Below, piece by piece: positions 46,236 to 57,080 of a stretch of 64,000 nucleotides of DNA; the first letter of the stretch is position 1, and each line of letters opens with the position of its first letter. A program made the translations under genes and the position numbers. Source of the stretch: Amycolatopsis balhimycina FH 1894. Lineage in GTDB: Bacteria; Actinomycetota; Actinomycetes; Mycobacteriales; Pseudonocardiaceae. The stretch is taken from NCBI RefSeq assembly GCF_000384295.1, contig NZ_KB913037.1, positions 5,266,822 to 5,330,821 of the forward strand, read 5' to 3'. The notes under the pieces are model-generated. The model saw nothing but the letters and a program-made list of their open reading frames with translations. It did not search any database and was not told the DNA's origin.

Positions 46236-46834
46236 CGCATCTCCTGACGGCACACGGCTTCGACGTCGTCGCGGCGGTCGCGAGCGGCCCCGAGCTGGTG
46301 GCGGCGTTGCGCGAACACCGGCCCGAGGTGTCCATTGTGGACGTGAGGATGCCGCCGACCAACACCGACGAAGGACTGCAGGTTTCGCTGGCGGCGCGCC
46401 GGGAGTTCCCCGGGCTGCCGATCCTGGTGCTGTCCCAGCACGTCGAGCAGCTGTACGCCCGCGAACTGCTGGCCGACGGCACCGGCGCGATCGGCTACCT
46501 GCTGAAGGACCGGGTGTTCAACGCGGACCAGTTCATCGACGCGGTCCGCCGGGTGGCGGCGGGCGGCACGGTGATGGACCCCGAGGTGATCGCGAAACTG
46601 GTGGCGGGCAACGCGTCCGACCCGCTGGCGGCATTGACACCGCGCGAGCGCGAAGTGCTGTCCCTGATGGCGGAAGGCTGCTCCAACGCGGCGATCGCGG
46701 CCCGGCTGCACTTCAGCGAAGGAGCGGTCGGCAAGCACACGGCCAACCTCTTCACCAAGCTCGGCATCACCGCCTCGGACGACACGAACCGCCGGGTCAT
46801 GGCGGTTCTCGCCTACCTCGGCGCGGGGACTTAG
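46175..46834 (+). CDS. NarL/LuxR-family response regulator
   Basis: 219 residues, GTG start with TGGAGA upstream. Receiver domain: RTVIAEDQYLLRDGLTHLLT with the acidic pair, VSIVDVRMPP with the phospho-acceptor Asp, LVLSQHVEQLYARELL and GAIGYLLKDRV with the conserved Lys. C-terminal LuxR helix-turn-helix: LTPREREVLSLMAEGCSNAA and IAARLHFSEGAVGKHTANLF. It likely controls the adjacent ABC exporter. It overlaps the convergent reductase gene by 4 bp. Confidence 0.93.
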   Translation: MLEHPRTVIAEDQYLLRDGLTHLLTAHGFDVVAAVASGPELVAALREHRPEVSIVDVRMPPTNTDEGLQVSLAARREFPGLPILVLSQHVEQLYARELLADGTGAIGYLLKDRVFNADQFIDAVRRVAAGGTVMDPEVIAKLVAGNASDPLAALTPREREVLSLMAEGCSNAAIAARLHFSEGAVGKHTANLFTKLGITASDDTNRRVMAVLAYLGAGT

Positions 46835-48186
46835 CCGCGCGAGACGCGCGTCATCTCCTCGCGCTCCACCACCTTGATGCGCTCGCGGCCCGCCGCCGTG
46901 CCCAGTGCCTTCTCGTGCGCGTCGAGCTTGCCCCAGCCTTCCCAGGTCGTGAACGGGATTCCGCGCGTCCCGAGGAAGTCCAGGATCGCGTCCGGCGAGC
47001 CGTACTTCGGCGCGCGAAGCGTTTCCGCGTCCGACAGCAGGCTCGCGATCGTCTCGGCCGCGTCGCCCTTCGTGTGACCGATCAGGCCCACCGGGCCGCG
47101 CTTGATCCAGCCCGTCACGTAGACGCCCGGTAGCTGGTTGTCGTCCAGGTCCAGCACGCGGCCCGCCTCGTTCGGCACGACGCCCGCCACGTGGTCGAAC
47201 GGGAGCTCCGGCAGGTGCGACGACAGGTAACCCACCGCGCGGTACACCGCCTGGACGTCCCAGTCGTGGAACTCGCCCGTGCCGCGGACGTTCCCGTCGC
47301 CGGTCAGCTCGGTCCGCTCGGTGCGCAGGCCGGTGACGCGGCCGTCCTCGCCGACGACCTCGGCCGGTGAGTGGAAGAAGTGCAGGTGCAGCCGGCGCGG
47401 GCGTGAACCGGGCTCGCGGATCGCCCACTCCTGCAACGTCTTCACGACCATGTCGATCTGCTTCGACGCCCGCAGCGCCGCGATGCTGCCCTCGTCGAAC
47501 TCGATGTCCTCGGGGTAGACGATGACCTCGACGTTCGGCGAGTGGTCCAGCTCCCGCAGCTCCAGCGGCGTGAACTTCGCCTGCGCCGGGCCACGGCGGC
47601 CGAACACGTGCACGTCCGTCACCGGGCTCGTCCGCAGGCCCTGGTACACGTTGTCCGGGATGTCCGTGGTCAGCAGCTCGTCGGCCGTCTTCGCCAGGAT
47701 GCGCGCGACGTCCAGAGCCACGTTCCCGACACCCAGCACCGCGACCGAAGAAGCGGTGAGCGGCCACGAGCGCGGCGCGTCCGGGTGGCCGTCGTACCAG
47801 GAGACGAAGTCCGCGGCGCCGTAGCTGCCGTCGAGGTCGATGCCCGGGATGTCGAGCGCGCGGTCGGCGGACGCGCCGGTCGAGAAGATCACCGCGTCGT
47901 AGAACTCGCGCAGCTCGTCGAGCTTGATGTCGGTGCCGTAGCCGATGTTGCCCAGCAGCCGGATGTTCGGCTTCGAAAGCACCTTCTCCAGCGCCATCAC
48001 GATGCCCTTGATGCGGGGGTGATCGGGCGCGACGCCGTACCGGATCAGCCCGTAAGGCGCGGGCATCCGCTCGAACAGGTCGATGGAGACGTCGGCGTCG
48101 GACTTGTCCAGGATGTCGGCGGCGTAGATCCCGGCGGGACCGGCGCCCACCACGGCTACGCGAAGAGGTCGGCTCACTCCTTCCAC
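46831..48186 (-). CDS. fprA: Ferredoxin-NADP(+) reductase, FprA type
   Basis: 451 residues from GTG 48186; GTG 48177 is an alternative with an overlapping AAGGAG. FAD-binding VAVVGAGPAGIYAADIL at the N-terminus, then APYGLIRYGVAPDHP, an NADP site VAVLGVGNVALDVARIL, DVHVFGRRGPAQAKFTP, and a C-terminal GVYVTGWIKRGPVGLIGHTK. This is the adrenodoxin-reductase-like group that passes electrons from NADPH to ferredoxins, for example for P450s. An iron box covers its promoter, so it is likely repressed by IdeR/DtxR when iron is plentiful. Confidence 0.93.
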   Translation of the reverse strand: MEGVSRPLRVAVVGAGPAGIYAADILDKSDADVSIDLFERMPAPYGLIRYGVAPDHPRIKGIVMALEKVLSKPNIRLLGNIGYGTDIKLDELREFYDAVIFSTGASADRALDIPGIDLDGSYGAADFVSWYDGHPDAPRSWPLTASSVAVLGVGNVALDVARILAKTADELLTTDIPDNVYQGLRTSPVTDVHVFGRRGPAQAKFTPLELRELDHSPNVEVIVYPEDIEFDEGSIAALRASKQIDMVVKTLQEWAIREPGSRPRRLHLHFFHSPAEVVGEDGRVTGLRTERTELTGDGNVRGTGEFHDWDVQAVYRAVGYLSSHLPELPFDHVAGVVPNEAGRVLDLDDNQLPGVYVTGWIKRGPVGLIGHTKGDAAETIASLLSDAETLRAPKYGSPDAILDFLGTRGIPFTTWEGWGKLDAHEKALGTAAGRERIKVVEREEMTRVSRG

Positions 48187-48192
48187 GGTAAG

Positions 48193-48211
48193 TTAGGTTG
48201 ACCTAACCTAA
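48193..48211. promoter_or_regulatory. IdeR/DtxR iron box
   Basis: TTAGGTTGACCTAACCTAA resembles the IdeR consensus TTAGGTTAGGCTAACCTAA in length and symmetry. It lies 7 bp before the fprA start and 52 bp before the trpG/pabA start. Confidence 0.8.
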
Positions 48212-48262
48212 AATGTGATTTGGCGTACGGTCCACCTGCTGGGAGCCGGTAAGCTCGGCGCC

Positions 48263-48907
48263 ATGCGCGTTCTCGTCGTCGACAACTACGACAGCTTCGT
48301 CTACAACCTGGTCCAGTACCTGGCCCAGCTCGGCGCCGACTGCACGGTCTGGCGCAACGACGTCGTGGACCTCGACCGCGTGCCCGAGTTCGACGCCGTG
48401 CTCGTCTCCCCGGGCCCGGGGACCCCCGAACGCGCCGGTCAGAGCATGGACGTCGTCCGGAAGTGCGCCGAGACACGCACGCCGATGCTCGGTGTCTGCC
48501 TCGGCCACCAGGCGCTGGGCGTCGTCTACGGCGCGACGGTCGACCGCGCCCCCGAGCTGCTCCACGGCAAGACGAGCCAGGTGCGCCACACCGGCGTCGG
48601 CATCCTCGAGGGCCTGCCCGAGGAGTTCACGGCCACCCGGTACCACTCCCTGACCGTGGTGCCCGGCACCATTTCCGACGCCGTCTTCGAGATCACCGGC
48701 CGCACCGAGTCCGGGATCGTGATGGGGATGCGCCACCGTGAGCTGCCGCTGGAAGGTGTCCAGTTCCACCCGGAGTCCGTGCTCACCGAGGGCGGCCACC
48801 GGATGCTCGCGAACTGGCTCGCCGCCGCGGGTCACCCCGTCGACCCGGCCCGGGTGAACGAACTCGAGCGCGCGACCAAGGCGCTCCAGAAGGCCGCTGT
48901 TGCGTGA
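48263..48907 (+). CDS. trpG: Glutamine amidotransferase, anthranilate/aminodeoxychorismate synthase component II
   Basis: 214 residues from the ATG at 48263. Class I amidotransferase: VLVVDNYDSFVYNLVQYLAQ, VLVSPGPGTPERAG, LGVCLGHQALGVVYGATV with the catalytic Cys, ATRYHSLTVVPG and GVQFHPESVLTEGG with the His-Glu pair. It supplies ammonia for anthranilate or 4-amino-4-deoxychorismate synthesis; in actinobacteria this origin-proximal copy may serve both trpE and pabB. It overlaps the next gene by 4 bp. Confidence 0.92.
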   Translation: MRVLVVDNYDSFVYNLVQYLAQLGADCTVWRNDVVDLDRVPEFDAVLVSPGPGTPERAGQSMDVVRKCAETRTPMLGVCLGHQALGVVYGATVDRAPELLHGKTSQVRHTGVGILEGLPEEFTATRYHSLTVVPGTISDAVFEITGRTESGIVMGMRHRELPLEGVQFHPESVLTEGGHRMLANWLAAAGHPVDPARVNELERATKALQKAAVA

Positions 48908-49695
48908 TCCGGCTCGAGGGGGTCGGCAAGCGGTACGGGCGCGGTGACTTCGTCCTGCACGACGTCGACCTGACCGTCGAGCCGGGGCACGTCGTCGGGA
49001 TCCTCGGCAGCAACGGCTCCGGCAAGTCGACGCTGCTGCGGATCATGGCCGGTGTCTCGCACCCGACCACCGGCACGGTGGGCGGCACCCCGCGGGTCGG
49101 CTACCTGCCGGACCGCTTCCCGGCGGGCCAGCGCATGGGTGCCCGGGCCTACCTGCGGCACATGGCACGCATCCGCGGGCTCACCGACCTCTCGGCGATC
49201 GACCCGCTGCTCGAACGGCTCGCCCTCGTCGGCGGCCCGACGGCGCCGCTGCGCACCCTGTCCAAGGGCAACGCCCAGAAGGTGGGGCTCGCGCAGGCCG
49301 TGCTGGTCCGGCCCGACCTGCTGATCCTCGACGAGCCGTGGTCCGGCCTGGACGTGGGGACGCACGCGATCCTCGGCGAGCTCGTGGCCGAGACGCGGGC
49401 GCGCGGGGCGAGCGTCGTGTTCACCGACCACCGGCCGGCGGTGGTGCACGACCACGCCGACGTCGTCCACCTCATGGACGAGGGCAGGCTCACCGCGGAA
49501 AGCGCGGAGCCGACCACGCGGATCGTGCTCCGGGGCCGCGGAACCGGGTGGGCGGACGAGCCCGGCGTGCGGCACGTCGTCGCGGAAGGGTCCCAACTGG
49601 CGCTCACCGTCGAAGTCGGCTGCGTCGACGCCGTGCTGCTGCGCGCGCTCAAGGACGGCTGGTCGGTGCGGGAGGTGGCGCCGTGCTCGCCCTGA
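48904..49695 (+). CDS. ABC transporter ATP-binding protein
   Basis: 263 residues, GTGA overlap with trpG. Walker A VGILGSNGSGKSTLLRIMAG, signature TLSKGNAQKVGLAQAVLV, Walker B LLILDEPWSGLDVGTHAILG and H-loop VVFTDHRPAVVHDHADVV, where the His is present. The C-terminal 70 residues bear an extra domain after TRIVLRGRGTG. Works with the membrane protein encoded 13 bp inside its 3' end. Substrate unknown. Confidence 0.88.
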   Translation: MIRLEGVGKRYGRGDFVLHDVDLTVEPGHVVGILGSNGSGKSTLLRIMAGVSHPTTGTVGGTPRVGYLPDRFPAGQRMGARAYLRHMARIRGLTDLSAIDPLLERLALVGGPTAPLRTLSKGNAQKVGLAQAVLVRPDLLILDEPWSGLDVGTHAILGELVAETRARGASVVFTDHRPAVVHDHADVVHLMDEGRLTAESAEPTTRIVLRGRGTGWADEPGVRHVVAEGSQLALTVEVGCVDAVLLRALKDGWSVREVAPCSP

Positions 49696-50324
49696 CGCGG
49701 TACTACCTGGCGCTGCTCGGCCATTCGCAGCGGTACCTGCCCGCCTTGCTGGCGTACCTGGCGCTGTGCGTGATCCTCTACGCCGGTCCGCCCTCGCCGC
49801 AGCTGCCGCTGATCGGCGTGAGCGCCGGCGGGTTGCTGGTCGTCTCCTGCTGGCTGACGATCGCCCTGCTCGACATCGAAGACCCCGTGCAGCGCCTGAT
49901 CACCCTGAGCCATGCGCGGCAGTGGCGGCGGATGATCGCCGGCGCGGTCCTCACCGTGCTCGCCTGCGCGCTGGTGCTCACCGTTCTCACCGTGGCGTGG
50001 TCGGCGCTGAAGGCGGTGAAGGTCCAGCCGTCGGCGCTCGGCATCGGGTTGCTCGCGCACCTCGCGTGCGCGGTGCTGGGCATCGCGATCGCGCTGCCGT
50101 GCTCGCGGCTGCTGGTCCACCGCATCGGCTGGACGGTGCTCGCCGCGGTGATCACGCTCGGCGTCGTCCTGCTGGCGAAGATCCCGCTGGTCCACCCGCT
50201 GCTGCACGCCCTGACCGACGACGAACCGGTCGGCGGCCCGCTGGTGCTGGCGGCGGTGACGTCGGTGGCGATGCTGGCCGTCAGCTTCGCGGTCGTCTCG
50301 GCCCTCGTCCACCGCCGCTCCTGA
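49683..50324 (+). CDS. ABC transporter membrane protein
   Basis: 213 residues from GTG 49683 with GGGAGG upstream. Six hydrophobic segments: YLPALLAYLALCVILYAG, LIGVSAGGLLVVSCWLTIAL, GAVLTVLACALVLTVLTVAW, LGIGLLAHLACAVLGIAIAL, IGWTVLAAVITLGVVLLA and LAAVTSVAMLAVSFAVVSAL. Gene overlap with the ATPase marks it as the permease. Confidence 0.82.
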   Translation: MLALTRYYLALLGHSQRYLPALLAYLALCVILYAGPPSPQLPLIGVSAGGLLVVSCWLTIALLDIEDPVQRLITLSHARQWRRMIAGAVLTVLACALVLTVLTVAWSALKAVKVQPSALGIGLLAHLACAVLGIAIALPCSRLLVHRIGWTVLAAVITLGVVLLAKIPLVHPLLHALTDDEPVGGPLVLAAVTSVAMLAVSFAVVSALVHRRS

Positions 50325-50424
50325 CTGCAATGTGCACTGTTCAAATCCCCGCCCGCTCTTCCTGGGAAGCCATGGGGCCGACTAAGGTTCGGGTCCTCTC
50401 CGGTTCCGGGTGAAGGGAGAACGG

Positions 50425-50739
50425 GTGACGGCTGGGATCGTCGCGATCACCGTGCCAGACTCCGACGCCGAGCTTCCGGAGCTCGCCGCCTGGTTACGCG
50501 GGGAGGACGCGCTCCGCGGTCGCGTCCAGGTCTTCGACGCCGTCGTGGTCGGCGTGTCGAGCAACTCCGCCGGCGTCTTCTGCCGCTCGCTCTTCGCGTG
50601 GCTGCTGCGTTGCCAAGCCCGTGTCTCACTGAAGGTCAAACGCTCCGGCGCCGCCGAGGAACTCGAGCTCGACTGCGGTGCCGCGAGCGACGCCGAGCAG
50701 GTTCTCTTTGCCGTCCAAGGGTTCCTCGACCAGCCCTGA
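50425..50739 (+). CDS. EACC1-like effector-associated protein
   Basis: 104 residues from GTG 50425 with AAGGGAGAA upstream. The pattern SDAELPELAAWLRGEDALRG, GVFCRSLFAWLLRCQARVSL and KVKRSGAAEELELDC resembles effector-associated constant component 1 proteins of actinobacterial conflict systems (family named from memory; not searched). No partner effector gene adjoins; the pkn operon converges on it past a terminator. It may act with a distant partner. Confidence 0.55.
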   Translation: MTAGIVAITVPDSDAELPELAAWLRGEDALRGRVQVFDAVVVGVSSNSAGVFCRSLFAWLLRCQARVSLKVKRSGAAEELELDCGAASDAEQVLFAVQGFLDQP

Positions 50740-50760
50740 ACGACCAGCCCTTAACAAGAA

Positions 50761-50790
50761 AAGGCCCGCACGGCGAACCGTGCGGGCCTT
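50761..50790. terminator. Intrinsic terminator between convergent genes
   Basis: AAGGCCCGCACGG CGAA CCGTGCGGGCCTT: 13-bp stem with tetraloop, then CTTC on the plus strand and TTC on the minus strand. It ends the pkn operon and the EACC1-like gene. Confidence 0.9.
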
Positions 50791-50806
50791 CTTCGCGGAA
50801 GCCGGA

Positions 50807-52773
<1,967 letters not shown>

Positions 52774-52777
<4 letters not shown>

Positions 52778-54126
52778 CTCTGGGTGCCGTTCCATTCCGT
52801 CCAAGGTGTGGTCATGATGCCTTGCGGGCCATCGTCGGTCGCGCCGGGAGTGTCCGCCGGGTAGACGTTCGAGCCGACCGGCTCCTCCGTGGGCGCCTGT
52901 CTGCCCGGGACCACCTGGCTCTGCGTCTGGCCGGTGCGCGGTGGCGAGCCGGAGTCGCCGATCATCTTCGCCACCAGCACGATGCCCGCGACCAGGACAA
53001 CGAGCAGGATCACCGCGAGAAGCGCCCACCAGCCCCACTGGGACCGCCTCCGGGCGGCCGGCACCATGAGCGGGCGCACCGCGGGCCGGGACGGCGGGCC
53101 GAGGACGACCATCGGGTTCATCGCCGGGGACGGCGGGCCGACGGGCATGTGCTGCTGCTGCGGGGGAAGCTGCTGCGGGAGCACCGGCACCGGAACCGAC
53201 GGCGGGGGCTGCAGCGGTTGCGGCTGCTGTGGTTGCTGGGGGTGCTGACCGGTCGTGTACGTGGCGTTGACCAGCCCGGACGGCGTCGGCAGCGGCAGCC
53301 CGGCGCGGACCGCGGCGACGGCGGCCGCGAACTCGCCGCCGTTGTTGTAGCGCTGCCGCGGATCCTTGACCAGCGTCGCGTCGATCACCGCGCGCGCCGC
53401 GGGCGGCACGTCCGGTGGCAGGGGCGGCGGCATGTCGCGGATGTGCATCATCGCGACCGTCACGGCGTTCTCGGACAGGAACGGCCGGTGCCCGGCGAGG
53501 CATTCGTAGCCGCACACGGCCAGCGAGTAGACGTCGGACGCCGGCTCGGCCGGGTGCCCGAGCGCCTGCTCCGGCGCGATGTAGTGCGCGGTGCCCATGA
53601 CCATGCCGGACCGGGTGACCGGGGCTGCGTCGGCGGCCTTCGCCACCCCGAAGTCGGTGATCTTCACCTGGCCCGCCGACGTCACGAGGATGTTGCCCGG
53701 CTTGACGTCGCGGTGGACCAGGCCCTGCTCGTGCGCGGCCTGCAGCGCGTTGCCCGCCTGCTCCAGCATGTCGAGCGTGAACTCCGCCGACAGCCGCCCG
53801 TGCTTGGCCAGCAGCCCGGCCAGCGGGTCACCGTCGACGAGCTCCATCACGAGGTACGCGATCGACAGATCGCCGTCGAGGATGGTTTCGCCGTAGTCGT
53901 GCACCGCGGCGATGCCGGGGTGGTTCAGGGACGCCGTCATCCGCGCTTCGGTGCGGAAGCGGTGGAGGAATTCGGCGTCGCCGGAGAGTTCGGCCTTGAG
54001 GACCTTGACGGCCACGGTCCGGTCCAGCCGGGTGTCGCTGGCCTGCCAGACCTCTCCCATCCCGCCGACGGCGATCCGGCTCGTCAGCTTGTACCGCTCA
54101 GCCAGCAGCTGACCCGAGGACAGCAT
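52774..54126 (-). CDS. pknA: Serine/threonine kinase PknA
   Basis: 450 residues. Kinase domain in residues about 12-275: [70 protein letters not shown] and [21 protein letters not shown] Pro/Gln-rich segment follows, then one transmembrane helix ([20 protein letters not shown]) and a short exterior tail without PASTA repeats. Partner of PknB in cell-shape signalling. It begins 4 bp after the pbpA stop. Confidence 0.95.
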
Positions 54127-54129
54127 GCG

Positions 54130-55596
54130 TCATCCACCCCCGAGCTTGGCGTTGATCGCCGCGCGGCCGATTTCCGCCGCGACCGAGCCGCCGGTGGCCG
54201 CGAGCCCGCGGTCACCGCCGCTCTCGACGATCACGGCGACCGCGATCTGCGGGTTGGCCGCGGGGGCGAAGGCGGTGTACCAGGCGTGCGGGGCGGTGTT
54301 CTTGGAGTCCGCGCCGTGCTCGGCGGTGCCGGTCTTCGACGCGATCTGGATGTCCGCGCGCTTGCCGCCACCCTTGGTGAAGCCTTCGGAAGCGATCATC
54401 ATGTCCTTGAGGATCGCGGCGTTCGACGACGACAGCGCCGGTGTGCCGGTGAGTTCGGTGGGGCTGAAGTCCTCGATGGTCGACAGGTCCGGTGCCAGCA
54501 CCGACTGCACCAGCTGCGGCTTCATCGCCATCCCGCCGTTGGCCACGGTGGCCGCGAGCAAGCAGTCCTGCAGCGGGGTCAGCCGGACGTCGCGCTGGCC
54601 GATCCCGCTTTGGTAGAGCGCGCCCTGGGAGTCGAGCGGCCCGACGGTCGACGCCGCGACCTTCATCGGCACGGTCAGGTCGGTCTGCCCGACGCCGAAG
54701 TTGGCCGCCGTCTTCTTGATCTTGTCCGAGCCCAGCTGGCCGGCGAACTGCGCGAACGGCACGTTGCAGGAGTGCGCGAGCGCGTCCTTGAACGTGTTGC
54801 CCTGGCAGGGGCTGCCCGCGTAGTTCTCCAGCGTGACGTTGGTGCCCGGGAGCTTCGTGTTCGGCGCCGTGTCGACCGGGGTGTCCGGGCCCTTGCCGTC
54901 CTCGAGCGCGGCCGACGCGATGATCAGCTTCATCGTCGAACCCGGCGGGTAGGTCTCGGAGATCGCCCGGTTCAGCATGGGCTTCTTGGGGTCCTTGTTG
55001 TTCGCGTTCCAGGCGTCGCTCTGGGCCTTCGACGTGTGCGAAGCCAGCTGGTTCGGGTCGTACGACGGCGTCGAGACCATCGCCAGGATCTTCCCGGTGC
55101 TCGGCTCCATCGCGACGACGGCGCCGGTGTAGCCCTTCTGCGTCATCAGGTCGTACGCGGCCTTCTGCACGGCCGGGTCGATGGTCAGCCGGACGTTGCC
55201 GCCGCTCGGGTCGCGGCCGGTGACCATGTCCGACAGCCGCCGCACGAACAGCCGCGGGTCGGAGCCGTTGAGGACGTCGTCCTCGGAACGCTCCAGGCCG
55301 CCGGCGCCGTAGTTGATCGAGTAGTAGCCGGTGACCGGCGCGTACATCGGGCCGTCGACGTAGGTCCGGGTGTACTTGTACTTGTCGTTCGACGGGTTGA
55401 CGTTGGCCAGCACCTCACCGTTGGGCGACACGATCTTGCCGCGCTGGCGGGCGAACTCGTCGTAGAGCACACGCGCGTTCCGGGAGTCGGTGCGGTAGGC
55501 GTCGGCCTTCACCACCTGGATGTAGGTGGTGTTGGCGAGCAGCAGGACGACCATGACGAGCATCGCCATGCCGACCTTGCGGAGCGGGGTGTTCAT
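54130..55596 (-). CDS. pbpA: Penicillin-binding protein PbpA (transpeptidase)
   Basis: 488 residues from the ATG at 55596, overlapping the rodA stop (ATGA). One N-terminal transmembrane helix (VGMAMLVMVVLLLANTTYIQ), a PBP dimer region (RQRGKIVSPNGEVLANVNPS), and the transpeptidase motifs PPGSTMKL (active Ser), AHSCN and ASKTGTAEHG. Class B PBP that crosslinks septal or lateral wall with RodA. Regulated by PknB phosphorylation in mycobacteria. Confidence 0.95.
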   Translation of the reverse strand: MNTPLRKVGMAMLVMVVLLLANTTYIQVVKADAYRTDSRNARVLYDEFARQRGKIVSPNGEVLANVNPSNDKYKYTRTYVDGPMYAPVTGYYSINYGAGGLERSEDDVLNGSDPRLFVRRLSDMVTGRDPSGGNVRLTIDPAVQKAAYDLMTQKGYTGAVVAMEPSTGKILAMVSTPSYDPNQLASHTSKAQSDAWNANNKDPKKPMLNRAISETYPPGSTMKLIIASAALEDGKGPDTPVDTAPNTKLPGTNVTLENYAGSPCQGNTFKDALAHSCNVPFAQFAGQLGSDKIKKTAANFGVGQTDLTVPMKVAASTVGPLDSQGALYQSGIGQRDVRLTPLQDCLLAATVANGGMAMKPQLVQSVLAPDLSTIEDFSPTELTGTPALSSSNAAILKDMMIASEGFTKGGGKRADIQIASKTGTAEHGADSKNTAPHAWYTAFAPAANPQIAVAVIVESGGDRGLAATGGSVAAEIGRAAINAKLGGG

Positions 55597-57080
55597 GCCT
55601 GCGCCTCTCCATCCGCCGGCGGGCGCTGCACGAGCACGGTGTGCGCCTCCGCGATCGGCGCCTGCGGCTGCTGCTGCGCCTTCGGGCGGGCCACGGGCTT
55701 GCGGGCCGCGTCGGAGATGCGGAGCAGCAGCGCGACGAGGATGTAGTTCGCGAGCAGCGACGAACCACCCTTGGACAGGAACGGGGCGGTGATACCGGTC
55801 TCCGGGATGAGTTTCGTGACCCCGCCGACGACGACGAAGATCTGCATGACCATGGTGAACGCGAGCCCGCCGCCCAGCAGCTTGCCGAACGTGTCGCGCA
55901 CGGCGAGCGCGCTGCGCATGCCGCGCATGGCGACCAGCAGGTAAAGCATCAGCACCGCCGCCAGCCCGATGAAGCCGAGCTCCTCGCCGATCGACGCGGT
56001 GATGAAGTCGGTGTTGGCCTCGGGGACCATGTCCGGCCGCCCGGCACCGAGCCCGGTGCCGCCGACGCCGCCGGTGCCGAGCCCGAACAGGCCCTGCGCG
56101 AGCTGGTAGCCGCCGCCCGCCTGGTCGTAGGTGGCCAGCGGGTCCAGCCAGTTCGCCACGCGCTGCTGGACGTGCGTGAAGAGTTTGTACGCGATCATGC
56201 AGCCGACCGCGAAGAAGCTGAGCCCGAGGACCACCCAGATGGCTCGCTCGGTCGCGACGTACAGCATCACCAGGATGACGCTGAAGAACAGCAGCGACGT
56301 GCCGAGGTCCTTCTCGAACACCAGGATGCCGATGCAGGCGAACGCGGCGATCAGGATCGGGCCGAGGTCGCGGGCCCGCGGCAGCTCGACGCCGACGAGC
56401 TTCTTGCCCGCCACCATGAACAGGTCCCGCTTCGACACCAGGAACGAAGCGAAGAAGATCATCAGCAGGATCTTCGCGAACTCGCCCGGCTGGATCGAGA
56501 AGAACGGCAGCTTCAGCCACACCTTGGCGCCGTTGACCTCGGACAGGCTCGACGGCAGCAGCGCCGGCAGCGCCAGCGCGACGATCCCGATCAGGCCCGC
56601 GGTGTAGCCGTAGCGCGTCAGCGTGCGGTGGTCGTTCACCACCACCAGCACGACGACGAAGAACACCAGCGAAATCACCGTGAACAGCACCTGCGAGGTG
56701 ACCGCGGGCGTGTAGTCCTTGCCCTGCTGCGTGGCTCGTTCCGCCAGGGCCAGGTCGATCCGGTGGATCATCACCAGCCCGACGCCGTTCAGCAGCGCGA
56801 CACAGGGGAGCAGCACCGGATCGGCGTAGGGCGCCCACTTGCGGACGGCCAGGTGCGCCGCGCCGAAGATCCCGAGATAGGCGAGGCCGAGCCAGATGAT
56901 CGACCAGGTCAGCTCCTGCTCCTGGTTCGCCTCCACCAGCACCAGCGCGACGGTGACGATGAACGCCGCGAACCCCAGCAGCACCAGCTCGGTGTTGCGG
57001 CGGGTCGGGACCTCGCGCGGCGGGTTCGTCTGGAACTGCGCGGCGAGCGGTTCGGCGGGACGCGCGACAGGCTGGCTCAT
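55593..57080 (-). CDS. rodA: RodA/FtsW-family peptidoglycan glycosyltransferase
   Basis: 495 residues with about twelve transmembrane helices. Conserved segments: LRGRVIEL-type SEDS positions are read here as LPFFSIQPGEFAKILLMIFF, FEKDLGTSLLFFSVILVMLY, GFIGLAAVLMLYLLVAMRG, and the C-terminal ITAPFLSKGGSSLLANYI. SEDS enzymes polymerise lipid II and pair with class B PBPs. It overlaps pstP by 1 bp and pbpA by 4 bp. The soluble C-terminus is Ala/Gln/Pro-rich. Confidence 0.95.
   Translation of the reverse strand: MSQPVARPAEPLAAQFQTNPPREVPTRRNTELVLLGFAAFIVTVALVLVEANQEQELTWSIIWLGLAYLGIFGAAHLAVRKWAPYADPVLLPCVALLNGVGLVMIHRIDLALAERATQQGKDYTPAVTSQVLFTVISLVFFVVVLVVVNDHRTLTRYGYTAGLIGIVALALPALLPSSLSEVNGAKVWLKLPFFSIQPGEFAKILLMIFFASFLVSKRDLFMVAGKKLVGVELPRARDLGPILIAAFACIGILVFEKDLGTSLLFFSVILVMLYVATERAIWVVLGLSFFAVGCMIAYKLFTHVQQRVANWLDPLATYDQAGGGYQLAQGLFGLGTGGVGGTGLGAGRPDMVPEANTDFITASIGEELGFIGLAAVLMLYLLVAMRGMRSALAVRDTFGKLLGGGLAFTMVMQIFVVVGGVTKLIPETGITAPFLSKGGSSLLANYILVALLLRISDAARKPVARPKAQQQPQAPIAEAHTVLVQRPPADGEAQA

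Noticed and set aside
45803..47767. 654-codon minus-strand frame spanning the kinase, regulator and reductase
   Set aside because: Crosses three real genes and shows no domains.
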